Shown here piece by piece: positions 1 through 7,992 of a stretch of DNA of 58,719 nucleotides. Every line of letters begins with the position of its first letter. Position 1 is the first letter of the stretch. The translations under genes were made by a program, and so were the position numbers. Under the pieces are notes generated by a model. That model had not been told where the DNA came from. It did no database searches and saw nothing but the letters and a program-made list of their open reading frames with translations. This DNA is from Agathobacter ruminis (GTDB lineage: Bacteria > Bacillota > Clostridia > Lachnospirales > Lachnospiraceae): NCBI RefSeq assembly GCF_002735305.1, contig NZ_PDYG01000056.1, positions 1 through 58,719 on the forward strand. Reading direction: 5' to 3'.

Positions 1-1245
1 TTTGGTGCCTGAAGTTGCATACGAACCGGCAGATTTTAGATGGGTTCGTATGCTTTGCTGTCGATGGGATGCATACGAAGTGCCTGGGATTCGTAAACTT
101 CGTATGCATTTGGTGCCGGAAGTTGCATACGAACCGGCAGATTTTAGATGGGTTCGTATGCTTTGCTGCCGCCGGAATGCATACGAAGTGCCTGGGATTT
201 ATGGACTTCGTATGCATTTGGTGCCTGAAGTTGCATACGAACCGGCATATTTTAGATGAGTTCGTATGCTTTGCTGCCGCCTGGATGCATACGAAGGGCC
301 TGGGATTCGTGGACTTCGTATGCATTTGATGCCGGAAGTTGCATACGAACCAGCAGCTTTTTGGCGGGTTCGTATGTTTTGCTGTCGTCGGGATGCATAC
401 GAAGTGCCTGAGATTTATGGACTTCGTATGCATTTGGTGCCTGAAGTTGCATACGAACTAGCAGCTTTTTGGTGGGTTCGTATGCTTTGCTGCCGCTGGG
501 ATGCATACGAAGTGCCTGGAATTCGTGGACTTCGTATGCATTTGGTGCCGGAAGTTGCATACGAACTAGCAGCTTTTTGGTGGGTGATGCCGGAAGTTGC
601 ATACGAACCAGCAGATTTTTGGCGGGTTCGTATGTTTTACTGTCGTCGGGATGCATACGAAGTGCCTGAGATTTATGGACTTCGTATGCATTTGGTGCCG
701 GAAGTTGCATACGAACTAGCAGCTTTTGGGTGGGTTCGTATGCTTTGATGACGCCAGGATGCATACGAAGTGCCTTGGATTTATGGACTTCGTATGCATT
801 TGGTGCCTGAAGTTGCATACGAACCGGCAGCTTTTTGGTGGGTTCGTATGTTTTGCTGTCGTCGGGATGCATACGAAGTGCCTGGGATTTATGGACTTCG
901 TATGCATTTGGTGCCTGAAGTTGCATACGAACCGGCAGATTTTAGATGGGTTCGTATGCTTTGCTGCCGCCGGAATGCATACGAAGTGCCTGGGATTCGT
1001 GGACTTCGTATGCATTTAGTGCCGGAAGTTGCATACGAACCAGCAGTTTTTTGATGGGTTCGTATGCTTTGCTGTCATCGGGATGCATACGAAGTGCCTG
1101 GGATTTATGGACTTCGTATGCATTTGGTGTCTGAAGTTGCATACGAACCAGCAGCTTTTTGATGGGTTCGTATGCTTTGCTGCCGCCGGAATGCATACGA
1201 AGTGCCTGGGATTCGTGGACGGACTTCGTATGCATTTGATGCCGG
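1..1245. repeat. Tandem array of 54-bp hairpin units (108-bp higher-order repeat)
   Basis: The region is a near-perfect tandem repeat of 108 bp, itself two 54-bp halves. Each half is an 11-bp stem arm, 15-nt loop, complementary arm and 17-nt spacer. Type A halves have GCATACGAACC/GGTTCGTATGC and start at 17, 125, 233, 341, 449, 557, 599, 707, 815, 923, 1031 and 1139. Type B halves have GCATACGAAGT/ACTTCGTATGC and start at 71, 179, 287, 395, 503, 653, 761, 869, 977, 1085 and 1193. The 557-599 interval is shortened by 66 bp and the last B loop carries a 4-bp GGAC duplication. Because 54 is a multiple of three, long open frames run through on both strands, but they are interrupted only by point changes and have no flanking start context. 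I regard them as by-products. The array continues beyond the left edge. Confidence 0.93.
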
Positions 1246-1247
1246 AA

Positions 1248-1445
1248 ATTGGCGATCCATATGAAGAATTTTATAAATTGGAAAGTTTTGGCGTCGAAGT
1301 CAGCATCCCGTATTGCATCGGACAGATTGATGCCTACTTTGAAGATGCGGTGCCAATAGATTTTGGGACGACGGATGCGGTTTGTGTCGCGCACGATCCG
1401 AGTTGGTATCATTCAAGAAAAATCAGCGATGCTTCTTCATCGTGA
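1248..1445 (+). pseudogene. Possible gene remnant abutting the hairpin array
   Basis: Directly after the last repeat unit, one plus-strand frame reads like ordinary protein with balanced codon use (…EFYKLESFGVEVSIPYCIGQ…, …DFGTTDAVCVAHDPSW…) and ends at a TGA at 1443-1445. It has no start of its own: upstream it merges into the repeat frame. The end overlaps the convergent oxidoreductase gene by 37 bp. It could be the C-terminal stump of a gene truncated by array growth or by a rearrangement. I do not recognise the family. The alternative is chance open reading in non-coding DNA. Confidence 0.3.
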
Positions 1446-2563
1446 TAAAACATCGGGAAGCCGCGATAGCCTTTTGGCAGCGGTGCCGGCTGCTCGCAGG
1501 TCGTGGTCATTTGATAGAATGATCGCGTGCGGCCGCTCGCAAGAATTCCCTGACAAATTTCAAGACAATGGATGCCCAATGATGCCTCTGCACGCGGGGT
1601 GCGTCCCATACGGATGGCCCACGCCATTTCTGCAGCGCCCACACCACGAGAATCGTGATCGAACCCATGAACCGGTTGCAACAATGATGGTTCATGCGAA
1701 TCTTGTCGATGCAATTTCACCTCACCGCTGAATTCAGACGGGCGCGACATCTCAAGCACACCATATTTTCCATAAATCATAAACGGAGCCGGTGCTTCGA
1801 TAATACTGTTCGCATCCAGATGAACGGTCGCAATCACACCACTGTGGAATACCAGAGTCGCGCTGACGAGATCTTCGTTCATTGCCTCATAAGAATGCCC
1901 CAGTTCCGGTCGCGAAATACGACGATGCACATGATGCGGATTGGTCGTTTGCATGGTTCCGCACACTTCTTTTACCGGCCCGAACAATGCCAACATCTGC
2001 GTAATCAGATAAATGCCATAATCAAATCCCGGACCGCCTCCCGGCTCATTGGTGTAACGCAAAAAATCCATCAGTCCATCCTGATTTTGCGAAGCTGTCG
2101 CAATCACAGAGCTTACTTTGCCGACGATTCCGGCATCGATATATTCACGCGCACATTGCCATGCAGCACCCATGAAATGATCCGGCTCGCTACACAGATA
2201 CAATCCTTTTTTGTGTGCCAGATCGCGTAGTTCCTGTGCCTTTTTGAAATCTGTCGTAATGACTTTCTCTGTAAAAACATGTTTTCCTGCATCCAGCGCA
2301 GCCTTGATAATGTCATAATGCTGCGAAGTTGGAGTCGCATTGATGATCAATTCAATTTCCGAATCTGCAAGAATTTCTTCGAGCGTACTATTTTTGATGC
2401 CATATTGCTGCGCTTTTTGCGCTGCGCTTGCGCCGCCTTTCGAGCAGCAATATTTCAAATCAATCATCTCAAATCGTTTTGTAAAATTCTGAAAAAAGAT
2501 ATCGCTGATTGCCCCACAACCCACAATAGCCGTCTTCATCGGCTTCAAATCAATTTGTCCCAT
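1409..2563 (-). CDS. Gfo/Idh/MocA family oxidoreductase
   Basis: A 384-residue protein with an N-terminal Rossmann fold (AIVGCGAISD at about residues 12-21), the hinge region around ATPTSQHYDIIKAALDAGKH, and an EKV motif where the family usually has EKP. The C-terminal half fits the alpha/beta sheet domain of NAD(P)-dependent sugar or inositol dehydrogenases. The length is typical. The start is set by AGGAGG five bases before the ATG at 2563; an internal ATG (MKTAIVG) eight codons later is the alternative. The substrate is not predictable: no sugar operon adjoins it. Its 3' end faces the hairpin array and no intrinsic terminator is visible there. Confidence 0.9.
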   Translation of the reverse strand: MGQIDLKPMKTAIVGCGAISDIFFQNFTKRFEMIDLKYCCSKGGASAAQKAQQYGIKNSTLEEILADSEIELIINATPTSQHYDIIKAALDAGKHVFTEKVITTDFKKAQELRDLAHKKGLYLCSEPDHFMGAAWQCAREYIDAGIVGKVSSVIATASQNQDGLMDFLRYTNEPGGGPGFDYGIYLITQMLALFGPVKEVCGTMQTTNPHHVHRRISRPELGHSYEAMNEDLVSATLVFHSGVIATVHLDANSIIEAPAPFMIYGKYGVLEMSRPSEFSGEVKLHRQDSHEPSLLQPVHGFDHDSRGVGAAEMAWAIRMGRTPRAEASLGIHCLEICQGILASGRTRSFYQMTTTCEQPAPLPKGYRGFPMFYHDEEASLIFLE

Positions 2564-2637
2564 AGTAGCCTCCTAATTTTGACGAAATGCGTTCCCCTTC
2601 TTTGCTCAATAATATTTATTATACCATATATCTCTTT

Positions 2638-2795
2638 TAGCGCGGCGCGTGTTGCTTTAGCAACAATCATCTCGCGCAAGTGTGCATTCTTAGCGGAGCA
2701 CTTTTACTTTATAGAAAATTCAGAAGAATTTTCTCGTAAATTCAAGTCTCGCTCGCGAGACTTGGCGCGAGATTTGCGTCAGCGTAGCTGACATA
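2638..2795. repeat. Structured intergenic element with nested hairpins
   Basis: This stretch is almost entirely dyad-symmetric. It contains GTTGCTTTAGCAAC, an AGAAAATTC/GAATTTTCT hairpin, AAGTCTCG/CGAGACTT and GTCAGCGTAGCTGAC. A long-range pairing of TCTCGCGC with GCGCGAGA encloses most of it. Its core (CGCGCAAGTGTGCAT…TAGCGGAGCACTT) recurs in variant form at 33066-33097. It lies between divergently read flanks: the oxidoreductase start and the ABC exporter end. It could be an interspersed repeat or an RNA element in the 5' region of the oxidoreductase transcript. Confidence 0.6.
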
Positions 2796-2797
2796 TT

Positions 2798-2824
2798 AAA
2801 AGGTGATTCCGAAGAATCACCTTA
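2798..2824 (-). terminator. Intrinsic terminator of the ABC exporter gene
   Basis: On the minus strand AAGGTGATTC, a TTCG-type loop and GAATCACCTT are followed by a T-rich tract. The stem begins inside the stop codon of the upstream exporter gene. Confidence 0.8.
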
Positions 2825-4558
2825 AGCATGCATATGATACAGCTTCTCATAGATGCCTCCTTTTGCGAGCAGCTCGTCATGGCTGCCGGACTCGGCAATG
2901 CCGTTTTCGGTCAGCACGAGAATACGCTCGGCATTCTGGATTGTGGTGAGGCGATGCGCAATGACAAAGGTGGTGCGGTTCTTTGCAAGTTTCTCCAGTG
3001 ATTCCTGCACCACACGCTCGCTCTCGTTGTCGAGTGCGGAAGTTGCCTCATCAAAAATCAAAATCGGCGGATTCTTTAAAAAGACACGCGCAATGGAAAG
3101 ACGCTGTTTCTGTCCGCCGGACAGCTTGATGCCGCGCTGCCCGATATCCGTATCATAACCGTCCGGAAAGGACATGATAAAATCATGCGCATTCGCATTT
3201 TTTGCGGCAGCAATGACTTCCTCTCTGGTCGCACCCGGCTTGCCGTAACTGATATTTTCATAAATCGTACCGGCAAACAGATAGACATCCTGCTGCACGA
3301 TTCCGATGTTATCGCGCAGACTCTTGAGTGTGATTTCTTTGATATTGTGCCCGTCGATATAAATATTTCCACCCGTCGTCTCATAAAAACGCGGGATCAA
3401 AGAACAAAGTGTGGTCTTGCCGGCACCGGAGGAACCGACCAGAGCCATATATGCCCCCGCCGGAACATTCAGTGATACCTCATTCAATACTTCATCCTGA
3501 TTTTCCTGATATGCAAAAGAGACATGATCGAAACAGATGTCGCCCTTCACATCGGTGAGTACCTTTGCATCCTTTGCATCCACGATATCCGGTTTCGTAT
3601 CCATGATTTCACGGAAGCGCTCGAATCCGGTATAGCCGTTCTGGAACTGCTCGGTAAAGTCCACCAGTGTGCGCACCGGTTCGGTAAATACACTGATGTA
3701 AAGCATAAAGGTAATCAGGTCCTGCACCTGCAGCCTGCCGTAAGCAATCAGCACTGCGCCTGTCACGAGCACACAGACCTGAATCAGCGTTGTAAATCCT
3801 GCCATTCCGGCCTGGAACATGCCCATATAGTGATAGCTGTTTTTCTTTGATTCCAGGAATCCGTCGTTTCCTTTTTGGAATTTCTGATTCTCGATTTCCT
3901 CGTTTGCAAACGATTTGACCACGCGAATTCCGGACAGATTGTCCTCAATCTGCGCATTAATCTCCGCGATTTTCTGCCTGTTTCTGCGCGATGCGCGACG
4001 CATCTTGCGATATAATTTCGATGCAAAAAAGAACATAATCGGAACCATCACAAAGGCCGCGATGGCAAGCATCCAGTTGATATTGACCAGAATCACGAGT
4101 GCCCCTGCGATTTTGATGACAGAAAGAATAATATTTTCCGGTCCATGATGCAGCAGCTCCGTGATATCAAACAAATCCGTTGTAATGCGGCTCATCAGCT
4201 GTCCAACTTGTGCATCATCATAAAATGAAAAAGAAAGTTTCTGCATATGTGCAAAAATTTCCGCGCGCATATCATATTCAATTTTTGCCCCCATCACATG
4301 TCCGTAATTGCCGATATAAAAACGGCTGTAGCAGTCGATTGCCACCAAAAGCAGCAGGCCGGCGCCCAGATAAAGCATGGTATGCAAAATCACCGCACGC
4401 TCCTCATAGACCAGATTGTAAGCGATATAGCGCACAATCAACGGAATGGTCAGCGCGACTGCTGCCGATACCGTTGCAAAAAACATATCGGTCCAGAACA
4501 GTCTTTTGTATGGTTTGTAATAAGAGATTAGTTTTTTCAGATTTGATTTCTTTTTCAT
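2822..4558 (-). CDS. ABC exporter, fused permease and ATPase (MsbA/LmrA type)
   Basis: A 578-residue half-transporter. The N-terminal ABC type-1 transmembrane domain has about six membrane segments in residues 15-310. The C-terminal ATPase has Walker A GSSGAGKTT (around residue 375), a signature LSGGQKQRLSIAR, Walker B ILIFDEATSALD and the H-loop VIAHRLTT. Such proteins act as homodimers or heterodimers and export lipids, drugs or peptides. No partner half-transporter adjoins, so a homodimer is the simpler guess. The ribosome site is a TGAGGA six bases before the ATG. A stem-loop terminator overlaps the stop codon. The substrate cannot be read from the sequence. Confidence 0.93.
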   Translation of the reverse strand: MKKKSNLKKLISYYKPYKRLFWTDMFFATVSAAVALTIPLIVRYIAYNLVYEERAVILHTMLYLGAGLLLLVAIDCYSRFYIGNYGHVMGAKIEYDMRAEIFAHMQKLSFSFYDDAQVGQLMSRITTDLFDITELLHHGPENIILSVIKIAGALVILVNINWMLAIAAFVMVPIMFFFASKLYRKMRRASRRNRQKIAEINAQIEDNLSGIRVVKSFANEEIENQKFQKGNDGFLESKKNSYHYMGMFQAGMAGFTTLIQVCVLVTGAVLIAYGRLQVQDLITFMLYISVFTEPVRTLVDFTEQFQNGYTGFERFREIMDTKPDIVDAKDAKVLTDVKGDICFDHVSFAYQENQDEVLNEVSLNVPAGAYMALVGSSGAGKTTLCSLIPRFYETTGGNIYIDGHNIKEITLKSLRDNIGIVQQDVYLFAGTIYENISYGKPGATREEVIAAAKNANAHDFIMSFPDGYDTDIGQRGIKLSGGQKQRLSIARVFLKNPPILIFDEATSALDNESERVVQESLEKLAKNRTTFVIAHRLTTIQNAERILVLTENGIAESGSHDELLAKGGIYEKLYHMHA

Positions 4559-4587
4559 AATTCCTCACTGTTTCAATAGTACTATTT

Positions 4588-4689
4588 TTATCCGGTCTTT
4601 TCGTCCTCCTCGAGCATTTTCTCAAACGGAGTATGGTCCTTGCCGATATCGGATTCAAACCGATTGGCTGGATTCCTCTTTCTATCTAT
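4588..4689 (-). other. Possible small ORF without a standard start codon
   Basis: Between the exporter and the Cys-rich gene, one minus-strand frame encodes a polar, protein-like tail (NPANRFESDIGKDHTPFEKM, then LEEDEKTG) ending in TAA at 4590-4588. No ATG, GTG or TTG lies in frame near its beginning. A GGAG precedes an in-frame ATA at 4689-4687. The frame overlaps the stop codon of the upstream gene. It could be a small protein using a non-canonical start, a frameshifted extension of the upstream gene, or a remnant. Confidence 0.3.
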
Positions 4690-5078
4690 TCTACTCCAAT
4701 GACTTCGCCATAAATGAGCACTGCATTGCGCACGCATTCTTCACATGGGCAAAGTGGTTTTCCATCGGTCATTGCCTTTAGGTCACCGCACTTGATTGCA
4801 CCACACTTCTGATGGAATTTCTCCTGAATCTGTCGTGCAATTGGCAAGGTTCCCTGTCCCTTCGTCTGTGCGCCCGCAATTATGCCCGCACCGATAATTG
4901 CGCCACAGGTCGCTTGCAGATTTCCCATTCCTGCACAGAAACCTGCTGAAATCTGTTTTAATTGTTCTTCGGTCAAATCCGTCTGGTCCGCCAGCGCCGC
5001 AGTCACTGCCTGCGAGCAGTTGTATCCACCGGAAGTTTTAAGTTGTACGGCTTTTTCAGCCCGTTCATTGATTGTCAT
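4686..5078 (-). CDS. C_GCAxxG_C_C family (putative redox-active) protein
   Basis: A 130-residue soluble protein with the spaced cysteines of the C_GCAxxG_C_C family: NCSQAV near residue 20, FCAGMG (a variant of GCAGG) near 47, ATCGAIIGA near 57, then CGAIKCGDL and a C-terminal LCPCEECV. The family is thought to be redox-active or metal-binding and often sits beside transporters or oxidoreductases; its biochemical role is unproven. It lies 18 bp after the ABC-2 permease gene on the same strand, with an AGGAAC-type ribosome site, so it is probably co-transcribed with 5097-7410. Confidence 0.85.
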   Translation of the reverse strand: MTINERAEKAVQLKTSGGYNCSQAVTAALADQTDLTEEQLKQISAGFCAGMGNLQATCGAIIGAGIIAGAQTKGQGTLPIARQIQEKFHQKCGAIKCGDLKAMTDGKPLCPCEECVRNAVLIYGEVIGVE

Positions 5079-5096
5079 AATTTTAGTTCCTTTCTC

Positions 5097-6704
5097 CTAG
5101 GCCATTTTGGGTCTCTGCGTGAGCACGCGTACGCGCAAATAGCACAGCCCCGACAGCAGTGCATACACCCCCATCCAAATCAGGTTCAGCAGAAGATGAT
5201 CCATCTGCATGCCAATGAAGATAGCAAGTGCTGCCACAGCCATGGTTAAAAACATATTCACAAGCAGGTATACTGACACCGCCGCGCCCTGCTTGATGAC
5301 TTCCACTTCATTTTCCCAATCCAGGCGCATATGCTTAACACCGCATACACATCCCCATGTTGCAGAAAATAAACATAATAAACATCCAATCAGCAAATAG
5401 CAAATTGTATCGACGATTCCAATTCGTGCAGAGATGCAGATTCCAAGCGTTCCGATGGCCATCGACGGCACAGACAGACACAGCTGAAATAGCATCTTGC
5501 CCTGATAAAGCGTCTTTTTCTCAATCGGGAGGCTCTGCACAATCCAGTAATTTTTTCCTTCCAATGATGGGGAGCAAGCCGTCGTAGAAACCATTCCAAT
5601 AAAGAAATAGATGATAAACGGAATCGATGGGTAAACAACCTTCGGATCAAACGGAGCCCCATTCGTCAAGAGCGCAATGATTTCATCAAACCTTACAAAA
5701 AGTGCAATCACTCCGAGCAAAATAATCAATACATATCCCAATCCGGCATTGACCAGATAGGTCGTCGAGCCGGTCATCCGCTTTAATTCTTTAAATGCAA
5801 TCGTCCATACGACCTTCTTGCTCTTTTGTCCGGTCATACGGTATTTTCTTGCTGCCGCATGTGACTTTAATGCGGAATTGATATTGCGATAGGAACTTCC
5901 GATGATTGCAAATACAATCGCAAACAGGCACACACTGATGACAAGCAATAAGGTAAGACTCACCAAATCTGTCTGTAGAATTGCCTTTTCAAACCACTTC
6001 GCCGGCAGATAAAGCTCCACCGTCTTTGCTGTCATATAATAAGTATCCTGTAGCGTCGATTCCACTGCATCATTTCGAATCATATTGTCGATAAAGAAAC
6101 GAAGTCCAAAACAAAACAGGACGAGCAACATAATCAATATTGTCTGCACCAGATTTCTTTTGCGGAACCCGGAGCTGATCTTTGCAAATAAAAATCCAAA
6201 GAAAGTTGCCACCAACATCGGAATCAGCGGAAGCACAAGCGCAAGCATGACCCAAATCGGATAAATATAAAATGCCGGCTTGGCAAAATATCCATATCCG
6301 ACCATCATCGAAAGCGCAATACTTGCATACCACGGCAGACTTTTTATATACATGTAGGCAAACTTGCAGGCTGCAATGGTTTTCTCTTTCAGCGGCAATG
6401 CCATCAGCATGTCATATTCCTTAAATTGGAAAAGATATCCATTTACTTTTATGATGGTAAAAACAAACGAAAGCAAACTGATTGTCAGCGCGCAAAGTCC
6501 CGGAACTGCATCAATCATCTGATACATTCCATAGCCTATGCACATGAAAAAGCAATATGCCATCAACATGAAAAAAAGAACAATTATTCCAATATAATTT
6601 CCAATGATACGACTCTTTTTCTTTTTGTCCGTGCAATATTTCAGTTGATTTCGCTGACTTGTGGACAAAAGCAAAGTCCTAAGCAAAATCAGATTATGCA
6701 TCAT
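5097..6704 (-). CDS. ABC-2 type transporter permease
   Basis: A 535-residue polytopic membrane protein with about 10-12 hydrophobic segments and a Lys-rich cytoplasmic stretch near residue 25 (KKKKSR) and another near 295 (GQKSKK). The size and the pairing with the upstream single-domain ATPase fit large ABC-2 permeases. The start overlaps the ATPase stop by 11 bp, so translation is likely coupled. ATG ATG begins the gene and either codon may be used. It probably exports a lipid, a peptide or a drug; the substrate is unknown. Confidence 0.85.
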   Translation of the reverse strand: MMHNLILLRTLLLSTSQRNQLKYCTDKKKKSRIIGNYIGIIVLFFMLMAYCFFMCIGYGMYQMIDAVPGLCALTISLLSFVFTIIKVNGYLFQFKEYDMLMALPLKEKTIAACKFAYMYIKSLPWYASIALSMMVGYGYFAKPAFYIYPIWVMLALVLPLIPMLVATFFGFLFAKISSGFRKRNLVQTILIMLLVLFCFGLRFFIDNMIRNDAVESTLQDTYYMTAKTVELYLPAKWFEKAILQTDLVSLTLLLVISVCLFAIVFAIIGSSYRNINSALKSHAAARKYRMTGQKSKKVVWTIAFKELKRMTGSTTYLVNAGLGYVLIILLGVIALFVRFDEIIALLTNGAPFDPKVVYPSIPFIIYFFIGMVSTTACSPSLEGKNYWIVQSLPIEKKTLYQGKMLFQLCLSVPSMAIGTLGICISARIGIVDTICYLLIGCLLCLFSATWGCVCGVKHMRLDWENEVEVIKQGAAVSVYLLVNMFLTMAVAALAIFIGMQMDHLLLNLIWMGVYALLSGLCYLRVRVLTQRPKMA

Positions 6705-7410
6705 ACACCTCCAGAAAAGCTTCTTCCAAAGATTTTCCGGCCGTCAATTCTTCCATCGTACCGGAGGTAATAATTTTTCCCTGCTTGATAATCGCAACTT
6801 TGTTGCACAATTTTTCTGCGACATCCAGCACATGCGTCGAGAAGAAAACCGCTGCACCTTTCCTACAAAGGTCATGCATGATCTCTTTGAGTGTAAAGGC
6901 CGCTTTCGGATCAAGTCCAACAAACGGTTCATCCAATACCAACAGTTTCGGCTCATGTATCAGCGCCGAAATGATTGCGACTTTCTGCTTCATTCCATGA
7001 GAATAAGAGCTGATTAAATCTCCGAGCGCATCCGTGATTTCAAATGCATTTGCGTAATGCGCAATCCGCTCGCTTCGCTCTGCGTCTCCGATTTGAAATA
7101 CATCCGCCACAAAATTTAAAAACTGAATCCCGGTCAGATTCTCGTACAAATCCGGATTGTCCGGAATATAGGCAGTCACTTTTTTGCATTCCATCGGCTC
7201 TGTTTTTACAGAATGTCCGTCAATCAAAATTTCCCCATCTGTAAAATCAAGCACCCCAACAATCGCGCGGATTGTCGTCGACTTTCCGGCTCCGTTATGT
7301 CCGATAAATCCGTAAATATCGCCACTCTCCACTTTCAGTGAAACAGAGTCCGCCGCCAGTTTATCTCCTCCATACGACTTTGAATAGTTACTAATTTCAA
7401 GCATTGCCAT
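6694..7410 (-). CDS. ABC transporter ATP-binding protein (ABC-2 partner)
   Basis: A 238-residue nucleotide-binding domain with Walker A GHNGAGKST (residues 37-45), a degenerate signature SYSHGMKQKVAI, Walker B LLVLDEPFVGLD and the H-loop STHVLD. The C-terminal tail (EEAFLEVY) is typical of ATPases serving ABC-2 permeases. It is first in an operon with the permease and the C_GCAxxG_C_C protein. AGGAGG lies upstream of the ATG, and a consensus promoter is found at 7455-7483. Confidence 0.92.
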   Translation of the reverse strand: MAMLEISNYSKSYGGDKLAADSVSLKVESGDIYGFIGHNGAGKSTTIRAIVGVLDFTDGEILIDGHSVKTEPMECKKVTAYIPDNPDLYENLTGIQFLNFVADVFQIGDAERSERIAHYANAFEITDALGDLISSYSHGMKQKVAIISALIHEPKLLVLDEPFVGLDPKAAFTLKEIMHDLCRKGAAVFFSTHVLDVAEKLCNKVAIIKQGKIITSGTMEELTAGKSLEEAFLEVYDA

Positions 7411-7454
7411 CTTATCTGTCCTCCTGAGTCATCCAATTCACTCATCTACTTTCA

Positions 7455-7483
7455 ATTATAGGGATTTTGGGAGATAACATCAA
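7455..7483 (-). promoter_or_regulatory. Sigma-70-type promoter of the ABC-2 operon
   Basis: On the minus strand a TTGATG -35 box is separated by 17 bp from a perfect TATAAT -10 box. The ATPase start codon lies about 45 bp downstream. Confidence 0.75.
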
Positions 7484-7551
7484 TATTGAAGAAATACATG
7501 CACTAGATTATTCTTGACATAATATAATTAAATCAAAATATTGATTCAGGT

Positions 7552-7814
7552 TGACCGAAGCGGAGATTGAACCCTGAGACCAATCACACTCCCGCATCTT
7601 CAATAAACCTCAATTTTTATTTGGCGGGATGTGGGCGCTAGTTTAGCGCCGACTAGAGCGGAGATTGAACCTGGGACCAATCACGCTCCCGCATCTTCAA
7701 TAAACCTTAATTTTTATCCAGCGGGATGTGGGGCGCTAGACGTCCGGTGGACGTCTGTTTAGCGCCGACCGTAGCGGAGCGGAGATTGAACCCTGGGTTC
7801 AATCACGCTCCCGC
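7552..7814 (-). repeat. Array of tRNA-Leu 3'-end-bounded mini-elements
   Basis: Three related units follow the tRNA-Leu terminator: 7721-7814, 7624-7692 and a truncated 7552-7596. Read on the minus strand, a full unit has 5' GCGGGAGCGTG and a near-perfect dyad of GATTGAACCC and GGGTTCAATC, which mimics the tRNA T-loop region. A GGCGCTA/TAGCGCC hairpin follows (in the first unit with an inner AGACGTCC/GGACGTCT stem). The unit ends with CCCACATCCCGC, identical to the last 12 paired bases of the tRNA. Spacers of about 28 bp between units are also repeated. GCGGGA/TCCCGC close each full unit like an acceptor stem. Confidence 0.85.
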
Positions 7815-7818
7815 TACT

Positions 7819-7863
7819 AAAAAGGAAATACCCCAGACCACAGGTCTGAGGTATTTCCTTTTT
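7819..7863 (-). terminator. Terminator downstream of tRNA-Leu(UAG)
   Basis: A long stem (AAAAAGGAAATACC…CAGACC against GGTCTG…GGTATTTCCTTTTT) with an ACA loop lies five bases beyond the tRNA 3' end. Confidence 0.9.
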
Positions 7864-7867
7864 ACTA

Positions 7868-7949
7868 TGCGGGATGTGGGACTTGAACCCACACGCCATA
7901 GGACACGAGAACCTAAATCTCGCTCGTCTGCCAATTCCGACAATCCCGC
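7868..7949 (-). tRNA. tRNA-Leu(UAG)
   Basis: It folds as a class II tRNA with acceptor GCGGGAT/ATCCCGC, discriminator A, a long variable arm, T-loop GTTCAAG and anticodon loop TTTAGGT (anticodon TAG). CCA is not encoded. The gene lies 35 bp after the GT8-acyltransferase gene and has its own promoter. Confidence 0.95.
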
Positions 7950-7963
7950 AGGTCACATGCGAT

Positions 7964-7992
7964 AGAATATCACAATTCGACAGTTTATGCAA
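7964..7992 (-). promoter_or_regulatory. Promoter of tRNA-Leu
   Basis: TTGCAT, 17 bp and TATTCT on the minus strand. The -35 box overlaps the last codons and stop of the upstream fusion gene, which leaves the tRNA independently transcribed. Confidence 0.6.

Noticed and set aside
252-926. Long minus-strand open frame through the array as a repeat protein
   Set aside because: Open frames exist on both strands because the unit is a multiple of three and symmetric. There is no start with a ribosome site and no bias of changes to third codon positions that I could see.
1-1245. CRISPR array
   Set aside because: The intervals between repeats are themselves repeats of one another, the period is fixed at 54/108 bp, and no cas gene is nearby.
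4404-4658. 84-codon minus-strand frame over the start of the ABC exporter
   Set aside because: It is in a different phase from the exporter, overlaps its well-supported start, and has no ribosome site.
7552-7814. Additional functional or decayed whole tRNA genes
   Set aside because: Only the acceptor/T-arm end is shared; D-arm and anticodon arm are absent and replaced by unrelated hairpins.
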